From DASWHX01 sp036397995 (GTDB taxonomy: Bacteria > Bacteroidota > Bacteroidia > Cytophagales > Cyclobacteriaceae): DNA of 33,676 nucleotides. The position numbers and the translations under genes are program-made. Position 1 is the stretch's first letter, and each line of letters begins with the position of its first letter. Below the pieces are notes generated by a model. That model was not told where the DNA came from, ran no database searches, and saw nothing but the letters and a program-made list of their open reading frames with translations. Positions 25,501 to 33,669 of this stretch are shown piece by piece. The stretch is from NCBI GenBank assembly GCA_036397995.1, contig DASWHX010000095.1, positions 1 through 33,676 on the forward strand, given 5' to 3'.

Positions 25501-25935
25501 TTCAAATACATCAGGGTCTGCTTGCAAATCGTCTGGCAATTCCTGCTTTGCTTTATCTACCGCATCTTTTACTTTAAGTAATGCATCCTCAACATCAGTA
25601 TCTGTCGTGAATTCAACAATAACGGTTGAATAATCCTGAACGGAGGTAGACTTAATATTATCTACTTCAGCAATTGTATTAATCTCCTTTTCCAATGGCC
25701 TGGTTATGAGACTCTCCATATCCTCAGGTGAGTTTCCAGGGTGAATCGTGCCAACATAAATAGTTGGTATTTTTACCTCCGGAAATGCTTCTTTGGGCAT
25801 ACTAATATAGGCTCCAACTCCAAGGACAACTATTATAAATGTTAGAACTACTACCGAAGTCCGGTTCTTAACCGCAAAGGTAGTTAGGCCAAACTCTTTG
25901 TCTATTTTCTTTTGGTTTGAATACTTAGATTCCAT
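22525..25935 (-). CDS. RND-family efflux pump, inner-membrane permease
   Basis: This 1136-residue protein has the length and layout of AcrB-type RND pumps: one N-terminal membrane span, a large periplasmic loop, a membrane bundle, then the same again. The proton-relay region in span 4 reads GMLVDNGIVVVENV, with Asp413 where AcrB has the first of two aspartates and Asn414 in the second position; many RND pumps have one Asp there. The second half has SLAGIVVNNAIVLMDFI, typical of span 10. The start at 25935 gives a normal cytoplasmic leader before FAVKNRTSVVVLTF. It forms a tripartite complex with the adaptor and TolC-like channel encoded directly upstream. Substrates are unknown. Confidence 0.95.
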   Translation of the reverse strand: MESKYSNQKKIDKEFGLTTFAVKNRTSVVVLTFIIVVLGVGAYISMPKEAFPEVKIPTIYVGTIHPGNSPEDMESLITRPLEKEINTIAEVDNIKSTSVQDYSTVIVEFTTDTDVEDALLKVKDAVDKAKQELPDDLQADPDVFELDFSEFPILNINLSGDFSLEELNKFGEYLEDEIEGFPEISKVDIRGVDEKEVKIIADPYKLEARKLSFQDIESAVAAENLNLSGGNILANGVRRNIRVLGEYKDPSELLNIVISNENDRIVYLKDVARVEFDYKDKESYARLNGNPVVMLDVVKRSGENLLLVTDNIFAVLAKAQAEVFPPGVKISITNDLSDQTREQVNSLENSIIFGVILVVLVLLFFLGTRNALFVGIAIPLSMFMAFMILQAVGVTINMMVLFSLIMALGMLVDNGIVVVENVYRMFEEGYSPKDATIKGVGEVAWPVIASTATTLAAFLPLAFWPGIMGEFMKYLPITLIITLGSSLFVALIINPVLISVLMRLDDPTKINYKKGLRTSAIALVLGILFLLVNITWLGNLLIFFALLLPLNLFVLTPLSRRFQKTFLPRLENLYVKIITYALAGRRPFAFLGGTFFLFIFSFFLMGVFQPNVIFFPVNQPLYVNVFIEFPVGTDITTTNEFTSMIEKKVTKIVEPYDYMVESIISNVGNGASDPNDMGSIGAGQTPNKGRITVNFLEYKLRKGVQTSDIMSEIRKGISNYPGVTITVDKDAAGPPTGKPVNIEVSGRDYPTLIAISENLKAFINESKIAGIEKLKTNLESGKPELIVEIDREKARRFGLSTGSIASEIRTALFGKEISKFKQGEDDYEVQLRLEDKYRYDVDVLMNKSVTYRNQNNGKIYQVPISSVASTEFTSSLGSIHRIDLDRVITISSNVLDGYNPTDINNHIKDLIQDFEVPAGYTIAFTGEQEKQAEEFAFLSKALMLAVFMIFLIIVSQFNKVSIPFIIMSSVLFSTIGVLLGLIIFQMDFIVIMTMIGIISLAGIVVNNAIVLMDFIELTRKRKREELGTDQRLPPEEIRNAIIQAGRTRLRPVLLTAITTILGLIPLAVGLNIDFIHFAQNYDPDFYLGGDNVIFWGPMSWTIIFGLTFATFLTLVIVPVMYLLTDKLNTKLGISKY

Positions 25936-25936
25936 G

Positions 25937-27094
25937 CTAATTTGCTTTTACTTCTTTAACCATCATTCCATCGGTAACCTCCCGGAATCCTTTATTGATC
26001 ACAAATGCAGTATTACTTAGCCCCGCCAGAATCTCCGATTCATTTTGAAATGATTTTCCAATTTCAATGTGAACCCGTGTAGCCATAGTTCCATCATTTC
26101 CATTTTGTACTACATACACATAATCTCCTTTATTATCTTTTTGAATTATTTCCGTTGGCACCACCAATGCTTCGGGGTTTTCATAATCAGTCAGGCTCAC
26201 CAAGGCAGTCAGATTTGGCTTTATTAAAGCATCCATATTCAATAATTTGATCTCAAGCGAAAATGTTCTGTTGCTGGGATCAATCATCTGACCGACTGCC
26301 GTAATCTTAGACTCAAATTTTCGGTTCAATGAAGGAAATTCAACCTGTACGGGATCGTTTGCTTTGAACTTACCAATGTGAGACTCAGAAATATCCGCTT
26401 TCAGATACATGTCTTTTAACGATACGATTCTGACAACCGGCCCACCCATCTGAGCCATCTCTCCCTCTTTTATAAAAACCTCATCTATATGCCCGGAGAA
26501 AGGCGCCCGAATTACAGATTGTGCAAGTTGAGACTTAGCTGTCTCAAGTTTCCGCTCCAGACTTTCGTAATTATTCTTGGCTTGCAAATACTGGATTTCT
26601 GTTCCAATATTGTTTTGCCAAAGGTTTTCTTGTCTTTCATAAATAACTTTGGCCAATTCCATGGAAGTTTTCAGCTCTTCAATATTATTTTTCAGGATCT
26701 CAGCATCAACAGTTAATAATACCTGACCTTCCGAAACTGCATCGCCTTCTTTCACTTTTATTGAAGTAATTCTTCCCATAGATTCACTGCTGACAACGAT
26801 ATTTTTCCTGGATTCTACAATTGCCCGCGCCTGTATCTGGTGAATAAATTTCTTCTTTACGACAGGTATGGTGCTTACGAGCGTATAATTACTTAAAGTA
26901 CCAGCGAAATCAGGATCTGCCTGAACTATTTGCCGTTCCAGTGCTTTAACTTTTGATTCCAGGTCCACCAATTGCCTGTTATAAATATCCAGCTGAGCTT
27001 TCATTGTCTCCAGCTCGCTTTTTTTCTCTGTTTGGCCGCAACTTGCTGACACAAATAATAAGAAAATGATTGATAGTGATGATATTGCTTTCAT
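25937..27094 (-). CDS. RND efflux periplasmic adaptor (lipoprotein, HlyD/AcrA-type)
   Basis: This 385-residue adaptor links the RND pump to the outer-membrane channel. It has a lipoprotein signal with a likely lipidated Cys19 (FVSASCGQ), so it is probably anchored in the inner membrane. Next come a predicted coiled coil (about 24-58), a lipoyl/barrel-sandwich part (AIVESRKNIVVSSESMGRI then VKEGDAVSEGQVLLTVDAEI) and a second helical hairpin (about 135-190). A second lipoyl half follows (SVIRAPFSGHIDEVFIKEGE), then beta-barrel and membrane-proximal regions. Only 1 nt separates its stop from the RND start, and 7 nt separate it from the TolC-like gene. The extra N-terminal coiled coil is a common Bacteroidota variation. 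Confidence 0.94.
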   Translation of the reverse strand: MKAISSLSIIFLLFVSASCGQTEKKSELETMKAQLDIYNRQLVDLESKVKALERQIVQADPDFAGTLSNYTLVSTIPVVKKKFIHQIQARAIVESRKNIVVSSESMGRITSIKVKEGDAVSEGQVLLTVDAEILKNNIEELKTSMELAKVIYERQENLWQNNIGTEIQYLQAKNNYESLERKLETAKSQLAQSVIRAPFSGHIDEVFIKEGEMAQMGGPVVRIVSLKDMYLKADISESHIGKFKANDPVQVEFPSLNRKFESKITAVGQMIDPSNRTFSLEIKLLNMDALIKPNLTALVSLTDYENPEALVVPTEIIQKDNKGDYVYVVQNGNDGTMATRVHIEIGKSFQNESEILAGLSNTAFVINKGFREVTDGMMVKEVKAN

Positions 27095-27101
27095 TTTATG
27101 G

Positions 27102-28445
27102 TTAATTCAGTCTTCCTAATGCTTTCTGATAATCAATTTTTGCCACCAATGCCTCATACAAAGCATTGTAGTAATTTGTTTGTGAAGTTTTATAAGAGTT
27201 TTCTGCCTCAATTACTTCCAGGTTAGATCCTAAACCTTGCTGATATTTAGCCCTGGAGATTTCAAATACTTCTTCAGCCAGCCCCATATTTTCCTTCTGG
27301 GTGCTCATTCTGGCAACGCTATTCTCCAGAGAAATCCTGGCCGTACGTATTTCCATATCAATGGCTTTCTCCAGCCGCTGTTTTTGATTCTCCCGCTGGT
27401 TAATAATAATTTTTCTTTTTTGCATTTGATTGCTCTTTCTGAAGCCATCAAAAACCGGAACACTAAGGCTGAAGCCGTATAATCCGTAAGTGAACCAATT
27501 ATCTCCGACCGCAAATAAATCGCCCCAGGATCCTGTTCCCGCATTTGCTCCGAAAGTTGCAAATCCATCAAGCTTAGGTAAATAACCCAGGCGAATATTC
27601 TTTAGATCCATGTGAGCTAACTCCAAGCCTGTATTCAAGGTTGAATATTCAATCCGGTCTTCATAGGTGAACTCTGAAAGATCCTCAGCATTCAAATCAA
27701 AGGTTATTTGACTTAAATCTTCAGTTAAGACCAGTTCCTCATTGTCAGGCATTGACACCTGGAATTTGAGAACAAGATAACTGGCTATAAGCGATCTTTC
27801 CATATTTTCCATTTCCGTTTTCAGATTATTGTGTTCAACCTTAAGCCTGTTAATATCTATTTTCTCCGCAAAGCCATTTTCAAAAAGGAGTTGAGTCTCC
27901 TTCAGCAATGTATCAATCCGCTGATAATTATTTTTGATCAACTCAAGACCTTCCTTAAAAACTAATACTGAGTAATACGCTTTGCTCACATCCGCTTTCA
28001 GGTCTATTTTTGATTTGATGAAATCTTTGGCAGAAAGCTGGGTGAATGTTCGGGCTGCTTTCAGGCCAAGAAAATAAGCGCCATCCAAAATCAGCTGCGA
28101 AAATGTGACCGAAGCTCCGCCATTATATTGAGTCTGGAATTGTACAGGAACGAAATCATCGTCTCCGGCATTGGGATCAAAAAATATCGCCGGAATAAAC
28201 GAAGTTTGAACCCTGAAATTATTTATCAAATTAATTTCACCGCTTATCTGGGGTAATCCATCGGATAAAACCTCGCCAACAAAAGTCTCTTGTGCACTGG
28301 CTTCAAGGCCCGCATTCAAATATTCTTCGTTATGCTTTAAAGCGTACTCGATACACTCTTCCAGTGTAAAACGGTTGATAATTTTTTCTTGTGGAATGGC
28401 CTTAAGGGGTAGCAAGAATCCCACCATCAGTAAAGTTAGTCTCAT
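27102..28445 (-). CDS. TolC-family outer-membrane efflux channel
   Basis: This 447-residue protein has a signal peptide (cleavage near residue 19, after AIPQ) and the two-repeat, mostly helical pattern of TolC proteins. FTLEECIEYALKHNEEYLNA at the start of the mature part is the usual first-repeat motif, and LGLAYSVPVFDG-like text (FSLSVPVFDGFRKSNQ) marks the second. The protein forms the outer-membrane exit of the tripartite pump. Its ATG overlaps the tetR-like stop by 4 nt, so channel and regulator are translationally coupled. Confidence 0.93.
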   Translation of the reverse strand: MRLTLLMVGFLLPLKAIPQEKIINRFTLEECIEYALKHNEEYLNAGLEASAQETFVGEVLSDGLPQISGEINLINNFRVQTSFIPAIFFDPNAGDDDFVPVQFQTQYNGGASVTFSQLILDGAYFLGLKAARTFTQLSAKDFIKSKIDLKADVSKAYYSVLVFKEGLELIKNNYQRIDTLLKETQLLFENGFAEKIDINRLKVEHNNLKTEMENMERSLIASYLVLKFQVSMPDNEELVLTEDLSQITFDLNAEDLSEFTYEDRIEYSTLNTGLELAHMDLKNIRLGYLPKLDGFATFGANAGTGSWGDLFAVGDNWFTYGLYGFSLSVPVFDGFRKSNQMQKRKIIINQRENQKQRLEKAIDMEIRTARISLENSVARMSTQKENMGLAEEVFEISRAKYQQGLGSNLEVIEAENSYKTSQTNYYNALYEALVAKIDYQKALGRLN

Positions 28446-29050
28446 AGAACAGAATTTTTTATTTGGTATTTTTCATATAACGCTTTTCCTTTTGAAGTAA
28501 CTATTCCGAAAAGGAAATGATCAAAAACTTGCATTTGCACTTCTTTAAAATCAAATTGATCTTTTGGGAATACTTTTTGATCAAAACAAATTTGCACCTG
28601 CTCAACTCTGAGCCTTGCCAGGATATTTATGTTGATATCATCTCTGAAATTCCCTTCTTTCACGCCGCGTGTTAAATTGTCTGTAATCATCTGGAAGATG
28701 AATTCATTTTTATATTTTAAATAATATTCCCAGGCATCAGGATGATACTTATTCAAATCAAACAATAGTGATGGATTCATTTCGTCAAACATTCTGCGAA
28801 GACAACCGGAAACTTTGGAAAGCTCTTCAATGGCATTGGCGGAACTTTCTTTCATTTCCAGAAACACTCCCCTGTCTTTTTCAATAATCGCCATAGTGGC
28901 CTGCGATACAACATCATCTTTATCCTTGAAATACTGATAAAGGGTTTTCTTTGATATTGCCAAATTGTTCGCTATGTCATCCATGGAGACGCTTCTTATT
29001 CCGTAACGCACAAACAAATTCCCCGCGCCTTCTATTATTTTCTCTTTCAT
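28442..29050 (-). CDS. TetR/AcrR-family transcriptional regulator of the efflux operon
   Basis: This 202-residue protein has an N-terminal TetR DNA-binding domain: a helix with IIEGAGNLFVRYGIRSVSMDDIA, then the recognition helix-turn-helix AISKKTLYQYFKDKDDVV (about 31-48). The C-terminal half is helical and ligand-binding in type, with no recognisable subtype. It is the first gene of the operon with the TolC-like, adaptor, pump and probably metallophosphoesterase genes. A perfect inverted repeat overlapping the likely promoter lies 34 nt upstream, consistent with autoregulation of the whole operon. The inducing ligand is unknown. Confidence 0.94.
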   Translation of the reverse strand: MKEKIIEGAGNLFVRYGIRSVSMDDIANNLAISKKTLYQYFKDKDDVVSQATMAIIEKDRGVFLEMKESSANAIEELSKVSGCLRRMFDEMNPSLLFDLNKYHPDAWEYYLKYKNEFIFQMITDNLTRGVKEGNFRDDININILARLRVEQVQICFDQKVFPKDQFDFKEVQMQVFDHFLFGIVTSKGKALYEKYQIKNSVL

Positions 29051-29078
29051 ATTCTCATGCGGTAAAATTAAACGAGCG

Positions 29079-29110
29079 CAAAGCTATGGAAACTCTAAGC
29101 CTATTCCAAG
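29079..29110 (-). promoter_or_regulatory. candidate promoter of the tetR-efflux operon
   Basis: On the minus strand, CTTG (29110-29107) is followed after 20 nt by TAGCTTTG (29086-29079), a perfect match to TAnnTTTG. The -33 box has TTG plus one mismatch. Transcription would begin near 29073, about 23 nt before the tetR-like ATG. This is among the best promoter matches in the window. Confidence 0.6.
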
Positions 29111-29119
29111 TTTCCATAG
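29084..29119. promoter_or_regulatory. candidate TetR operator (11-bp perfect inverted repeat)
   Basis: CTATGGAAACT (29084-29094) and AGTTTCCATAG (29109-29119) are exact reverse complements separated by 14 nt. The repeat covers the -33 box and the spacer and touches the -7 box of the candidate tetR promoter, the expected position for a TetR repressor binding its own promoter. It could instead bind another regulator or form an RNA hairpin, but it lies upstream of the predicted transcription start for the minus-strand operon. Confidence 0.6.
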
Positions 29120-29263
29120 TTTTAATAGTTCCTAACGTTTCGGTCGTTTATTGGGTTGTCTTTCCCTCGGAAAACATGACGAATGGGGGTTTTACTGGGA
29201 CAATGGTTCAAAATTAAATTACCCATACAGTGAATGGAGAAGGTCAGAATCCACCGAATGACT

Positions 29264-29271
29264 TACTTTTG
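29264..29271 (+). promoter_or_regulatory. candidate -7 promoter box of purL
   Basis: TACTTTTG matches TAnnTTTG exactly and lies 19 nt before the purL ATG. No TTTG-like -33 box is seen at the expected distance, and the leader would be very short, so support is limited. Apart from the tetR promoter and operator, I see nothing else convincing in the 240-nt gap 29051-29290. Confidence 0.35.
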
Positions 29272-29290
29272 CGCTGAAAAGAGGCCTTAA

Positions 29291-32200
29291 ATGATCATTT
29301 TTTTTACCACAACCAGGAAGGTTACCTATGCAGTCCAATCCGGTTCCCAGCTCTCTAAAAATGATTTAACCAAACTTGAATGGCTTTTCAGCGCCAGATA
29401 TATAGCGGATAACCAGCTGGATACAGATTACATAGGTCCCCGGAAAGAAATGGTAACACCCTGGAGCACCAATGCAGTTGAAATTACCCAAAACATGGGA
29501 GTACCTGGAATAACCAGAATTGAAGAATTTCATCTTGCTGATAATAAAACGGAATATGACCGAATGCTTCAGCACTTCTACGGAGAGCTGAACCAGGAAA
29601 TATTCCGTATAAACAGAGCTGCCGAAGCAACGAAAGAGATTGAGGATATTGGAGCTTACAATGTATCGCAAGGCTTAGCACTAAACGATGATGAAGTCAC
29701 TTATCTTGAATTGGTTGGCAAAGAAATTGGCAGGAATCTAACCGATAGTGAAGTTTTTGGATTTTCACAAGTAAATTCTGAGCACTGCCGCCATAAGATT
29801 TTTAATGGCCGGTTCATCATAGATGGAGAGACAATGCCCGAGTCTTTGTTTGAACTCATTAAAAAGACATCTGCACAAAATCCAAACAGGATCGTTTCTG
29901 CTTACAAAGACAATGTCGCATTTGTTAAAGGACCAGAAGTTGAACAATTTTCTCCTGGCCGTCAGGATATACCTGACACTTTCAAGATAAATACCTTTGA
30001 TTCTACTCTTTCTCTTAAAGCGGAGACTCATAATTTTCCAACAACGGTTGAACCTTTCAATGGAGCTGCTACAGGTTCGGGTGGTGAAATCCGGGACAGA
30101 ATGGCTGGCGGCAAAGGTAGTGTTCCTCTGGCCGGAACAGCAGTTTACATGACTTCTTATCCCAGATTGGCGGAATCACATTTGTGGGAGAAGAAAACAG
30201 AAGCACGAAAATGGCTGTATCAACGTCCACTGGATATTTTGATAAAAGCATCAAACGGCGCCAGTGATTTTGGAAATAAATTCGGCCAACCCCTTATTTG
30301 TGGTAGTATTCTGACCTTCGAGTTCATAAATGATTCAGTCAGTTTCGGTTATGACAAGGTAATTATGCTTGCCGGCGGAATCGGTTTCGGAAAGCTAAAA
30401 GATACCCAAAAAGATATTCCGGCAAAAGGAGACAAGGTGATTGTGATGGGTGGTGATAATTACCGGATTGGAATGGGCGGCAGTGCGGTGTCTTCCGTAG
30501 CTACGGGCGAATATGGAGACGCAATAGAATTGAATGCGATTCAGCGCTCAAACCCTGAAATGCAGAAAAGAGTGTTTAATGCTATCCGGTCTCTTACAGA
30601 AATGGCTGTTAATCCAGTTATTTCAATACATGACCACGGGGCAGGAGGTCATTTGAATTGTCTCACTGAATTATTGGAATCCACTGGGGGAGTTATTGAC
30701 ATTTCAAAACTGCCGCTAGGTGATCCAACTTTATCCGACAAAGAAATTATTGGAAATGAGTCCCAGGAAAGAATGGGACTCCTGATTAAAGAAAAAGATC
30801 TCGCTACATTTTCCAAAATTGCCGAAAGGGAAAAAGCCCCTTATTATATTGTTGGTGAAGCGACGGGAGACCATATTTTCAAATTTATTAACGGACGAAA
30901 TGGAAGCAATCCAATTGATTTAAAGGTGAACCATTTCTTCGGCTCCTCACCAAAGACAATTTTAGAGGATAAGGATGCACAAATCGAGTACGATAAACTA
31001 TTCTATGATATTCAGGCGGTGGAAACTTACTTGCAGGATGTATTGAGACTGGAGTCAGTCGCATGCAAAGACTGGCTAACTAACAAAGTGGATAGATGCG
31101 TTACCGGAAAAGTTTCTCAACAACAGACAATCGGACCGGTTCAGCTTCCATTAAGCGACGTATCAGTTATGGCTTTGGATTACCGCGGTGAAAAAGGAGT
31201 TGCGACTTCTATTGGGCATGCTCCTGTCTCCGGATTAATTGATCCAGCTGCGGGGTCTGTGCTTTCAGCGGCCGAGGCGTTAACCAATCTGGTCTGGGCT
31301 CCCATAGAAGGTGGTTTAAAAGGAGTTTCCCTAAGCGCAAATTGGATGTGGCCGGCCAAAAATCCCGGAGAGAATGCAAGGCTGTATAAAGCAGTGAAGG
31401 CTTTGAGTGATTTTGTCTGTGATTTGGGCATAAATATCCCAACGGGGAAAGATTCCCTCTCCATGTCGCAAAAATACCCTGATGGGAAAAAAGTTCTGTC
31501 TCCCGGAACCGTCATAATCTCAACTATAGGAGAAGTTATTGACATAAAAAAGGTAATTACTCCTTTGCTTCAGAAAGTGGAGTCGGAGATAATTTACATA
31601 GATTTTTCAGGAGTTGAATTCAAATTGGGCGGAAGCAGCTTTATGCAATGCCTTGGGCAATTAGGTGGTGAAACGCCCACAGTAAACAGTGCAGAATACT
31701 TTGCAAGGTGTTTTGATGCTATTCAGGAATTAATGTCGGAAGATTTGATTCTTGCCGGACATGATATCTCTTCCGGGGGTATTATTACTTGCCTTTTGGA
31801 AATGTGTTTCACACGAAATGATATCGGAATAAAAGCAAATTTTGAGTTTGAAGGCCTGGATGCGATCCAAATTCTTTTTTCTGAAAATCCAGGCGTTCTT
31901 ATTCAGGTTGAAAATGCGAAGAAAGCTGAAAAAAAATTGAAGAAGGCTGGAGTAAAATCTCTTAAAGTGGGCGAGATAATTTTTGAGTCCCATCTTCAGC
32001 TTAAAGTAAATGAGTTTGATTACAAACTGGATGTTCGCAAACTTAGAAATGCATGGTTTGAGACCAGTCATCTTTTTGATTTACATCAAACCAGGAAAGA
32101 GTTTGCCCTCCGGAGACTGGCTAATTATGGGCAGCAAGAATTAAGCTATATACTGCCGTCCGATTGGCAGGGAACCTATGAAAGTTTGGATATTAAGCCA

Positions 32201-32977
32201 TTCAGAAAAGAGCGAACTGGAATTAAAGCTGCGATTATCAGGGAGAAGGGAGTTAATGGTGATAGGGAAATGGCCTGGGCGCTTCATATGGCAGGTTTTG
32301 ACGTACTCGATGTACACATGACGGATCTCATGGAAGGAAGAGAAAATCTTGAAGATATCAGTTTCCTGGTTTTTGTTGGAGGTTTTTCCAATTCTGATGT
32401 GCTTGGATCTGCCAAAGGTTGGGCGGGATCATTTATGTTCAATGCAAACGCTAAGCAGGCTCTTGATAATTTTTATGAAAGAGAAGACACATTGAGTCTT
32501 GGAGTTTGTAACGGATGTCAACTTATGATGGAATTGCGATTGTTGTATCCTGAAATGAATCCACACCCTGTAATGAAACACAATGCGGGAGGAAAGTTCG
32601 AGTGTCATTTTCTTTCCATAGACGTTCCGGAAAATAATTCCATAATGTTTAAATCTCTTGGCGGGACCAGGCTTGGCATATGGATGGCCCATGGTGAAGG
32701 TCGATTCGAGTTACCAGGAAAAGAAGAAGATTACAATATTGCAGCCAGGTATACTTTCGGGGAATTTCCTGGCAACCCCAATGGTTCTGACTTTGCTGTG
32801 GCTGCATTATCTTCAAAAGATGGTCGACATTTAGCCATAATGCCACACCTTGAACGATCATTATTTCCATGGAATTGGGCTTATTATCATGAGAGCAGAA
32901 AAACTGATCAAGTTTCACCTTGGCTTGAAGCTTTTATAAATGTCCGTAACTGGGTTAAAAGTAAGGTTTCAATCTAA
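29291..32977 (+). CDS. purL: phosphoribosylformylglycinamidine synthase, large single-chain form
   Basis: This 1228-residue enzyme catalyses the fourth step of purine synthesis, converting FGAR, ATP and glutamine to FGAM. It is the large form, in which the synthetase and glutaminase are one chain. The N-terminal and linker regions precede NSEHCRHKIF (about 164-173) and LKAETHNFPTTVEPFNGAATG, core synthetase motifs with ATP/metal ligands. The C-terminal class I glutaminase (about 975-1228) has nucleophile Cys1073 in LGVCNGCQ and the His1186/Glu1188 pair in MPHLERS. The chain appears complete. It is monocistronic or paired with the downstream lipoprotein gene, 128 nt away. Confidence 0.98.
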   Translation: MIIFFTTTRKVTYAVQSGSQLSKNDLTKLEWLFSARYIADNQLDTDYIGPRKEMVTPWSTNAVEITQNMGVPGITRIEEFHLADNKTEYDRMLQHFYGELNQEIFRINRAAEATKEIEDIGAYNVSQGLALNDDEVTYLELVGKEIGRNLTDSEVFGFSQVNSEHCRHKIFNGRFIIDGETMPESLFELIKKTSAQNPNRIVSAYKDNVAFVKGPEVEQFSPGRQDIPDTFKINTFDSTLSLKAETHNFPTTVEPFNGAATGSGGEIRDRMAGGKGSVPLAGTAVYMTSYPRLAESHLWEKKTEARKWLYQRPLDILIKASNGASDFGNKFGQPLICGSILTFEFINDSVSFGYDKVIMLAGGIGFGKLKDTQKDIPAKGDKVIVMGGDNYRIGMGGSAVSSVATGEYGDAIELNAIQRSNPEMQKRVFNAIRSLTEMAVNPVISIHDHGAGGHLNCLTELLESTGGVIDISKLPLGDPTLSDKEIIGNESQERMGLLIKEKDLATFSKIAEREKAPYYIVGEATGDHIFKFINGRNGSNPIDLKVNHFFGSSPKTILEDKDAQIEYDKLFYDIQAVETYLQDVLRLESVACKDWLTNKVDRCVTGKVSQQQTIGPVQLPLSDVSVMALDYRGEKGVATSIGHAPVSGLIDPAAGSVLSAAEALTNLVWAPIEGGLKGVSLSANWMWPAKNPGENARLYKAVKALSDFVCDLGINIPTGKDSLSMSQKYPDGKKVLSPGTVIISTIGEVIDIKKVITPLLQKVESEIIYIDFSGVEFKLGGSSFMQCLGQLGGETPTVNSAEYFARCFDAIQELMSEDLILAGHDISSGGIITCLLEMCFTRNDIGIKANFEFEGLDAIQILFSENPGVLIQVENAKKAEKKLKKAGVKSLKVGEIIFESHLQLKVNEFDYKLDVRKLRNAWFETSHLFDLHQTRKEFALRRLANYGQQELSYILPSDWQGTYESLDIKPFRKERTGIKAAIIREKGVNGDREMAWALHMAGFDVLDVHMTDLMEGRENLEDISFLVFVGGFSNSDVLGSAKGWAGSFMFNANAKQALDNFYEREDTLSLGVCNGCQLMMELRLLYPEMNPHPVMKHNAGGKFECHFLSIDVPENNSIMFKSLGGTRLGIWMAHGEGRFELPGKEEDYNIAARYTFGEFPGNPNGSDFAVAALSSKDGRHLAIMPHLERSLFPWNWAYYHESRKTDQVSPWLEAFINVRNWVKSKVSI

Positions 32978-33038
32978 TATTATTCTCATTCCCGAATTCG
33001 GACACCTGGCAAAATCGTACTGCGTTATCTACTTCCTT

Positions 33039-33046
33039 TACTTTTG
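33039..33046 (+). promoter_or_regulatory. candidate -7 promoter box of the DUF4136-like gene
   Basis: TACTTTTG matches TAnnTTTG exactly and lies 59 nt before the chosen ATG, a comfortable leader length. A good -33 box is not evident. This box is identical to the one before purL. Confidence 0.35.
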
Positions 33047-33105
33047 ATCAAAAAACTGCTATTATTATATGGTTTTTGTGTTTGAACATCCAATTTGAAG
33101 GGCCT

Positions 33106-33669
33106 ATGAGAAAATTTTTCCTGCCTTTAGCACTTCTTATTTCAGCTTGCTCAGTTTATGAAGAATTACCTTCAGACTATGATTACAGCTTTAAGGGTAA
33201 GTTTCGCACCTACGATACCTTTGCTTTTTTTCAAGAACAATCGGCCCAGGATGATGGTACATTGTTCACCAAAGAGTCCATTGAAAATGTGATCGCTGCC
33301 AGGATGAGATCACAAGGATACAGCCAGAGGGACAAGAATCCCAACCTTTTGGTAATGTATAAAATCTTTTATGACAGTCTCCGCCTTACGGGTTATAAGC
33401 AACCAGAACTGGAAGAATGGATAAAATATGAAGACGAAAACATTGAATACGTTGAGAGAAAATATCAGCTGCGAATGGGCACACTTTATATCAGTTTCTT
33501 TGATAGAAAGCAAAAGAGAACCGTTTGGCAAGGCTATGCCACCAAGGTTTATGGTAATGATATGTTTACCAATGAACGACTGCTCAGAAATGCTGTCAGG
33601 TCTGTACTAAACCGGTACAAAGTGGTTTCTGAAAGCTTCAATAAGACTATTAAAGAACGTCGGTTTTAA
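33106..33669 (+). CDS. DUF4136-like lipoprotein
   Basis: I chose the ATG at 33106 over the upstream in-frame TTG at 33076 because it places a clean lipoprotein signal at the N-terminus: MRKFFLPLALLISAC, with lipidated Cys15. The resulting 187-residue protein then shows DYDYSFKGKFRTYDTFAFF, RMRSQGYSQRDKNPNLLVMYK and GTLYISFFDRKQKRTVWQG, the pattern of DUF4136 proteins. These are secreted or lipid-anchored proteins of unknown function, common in Bacteroidota and Proteobacteria. It would be processed by Lgt, which is encoded elsewhere in this window. The gene ends 7 nt before the window edge and appears complete. Confidence 0.85.
   Translation: MRKFFLPLALLISACSVYEELPSDYDYSFKGKFRTYDTFAFFQEQSAQDDGTLFTKESIENVIAARMRSQGYSQRDKNPNLLVMYKIFYDSLRLTGYKQPELEEWIKYEDENIEYVERKYQLRMGTLYISFFDRKQKRTVWQGYATKVYGNDMFTNERLLRNAVRSVLNRYKVVSESFNKTIKERRF

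Noticed and set aside
29086..29217. Plus-strand frame of 43 codons with a hydrophobic stretch, resembling a small membrane protein
   Set aside because: It starts inside the tetR operator repeat, has no ribosome binding site or plus-strand promoter, and lies in regulatory DNA; coincidence is more likely.
32992..33001. Palindrome CCGAATTCGG after purL, considered as a terminator
   Set aside because: It has no loop and no T-run, so it does not look like an intrinsic terminator.
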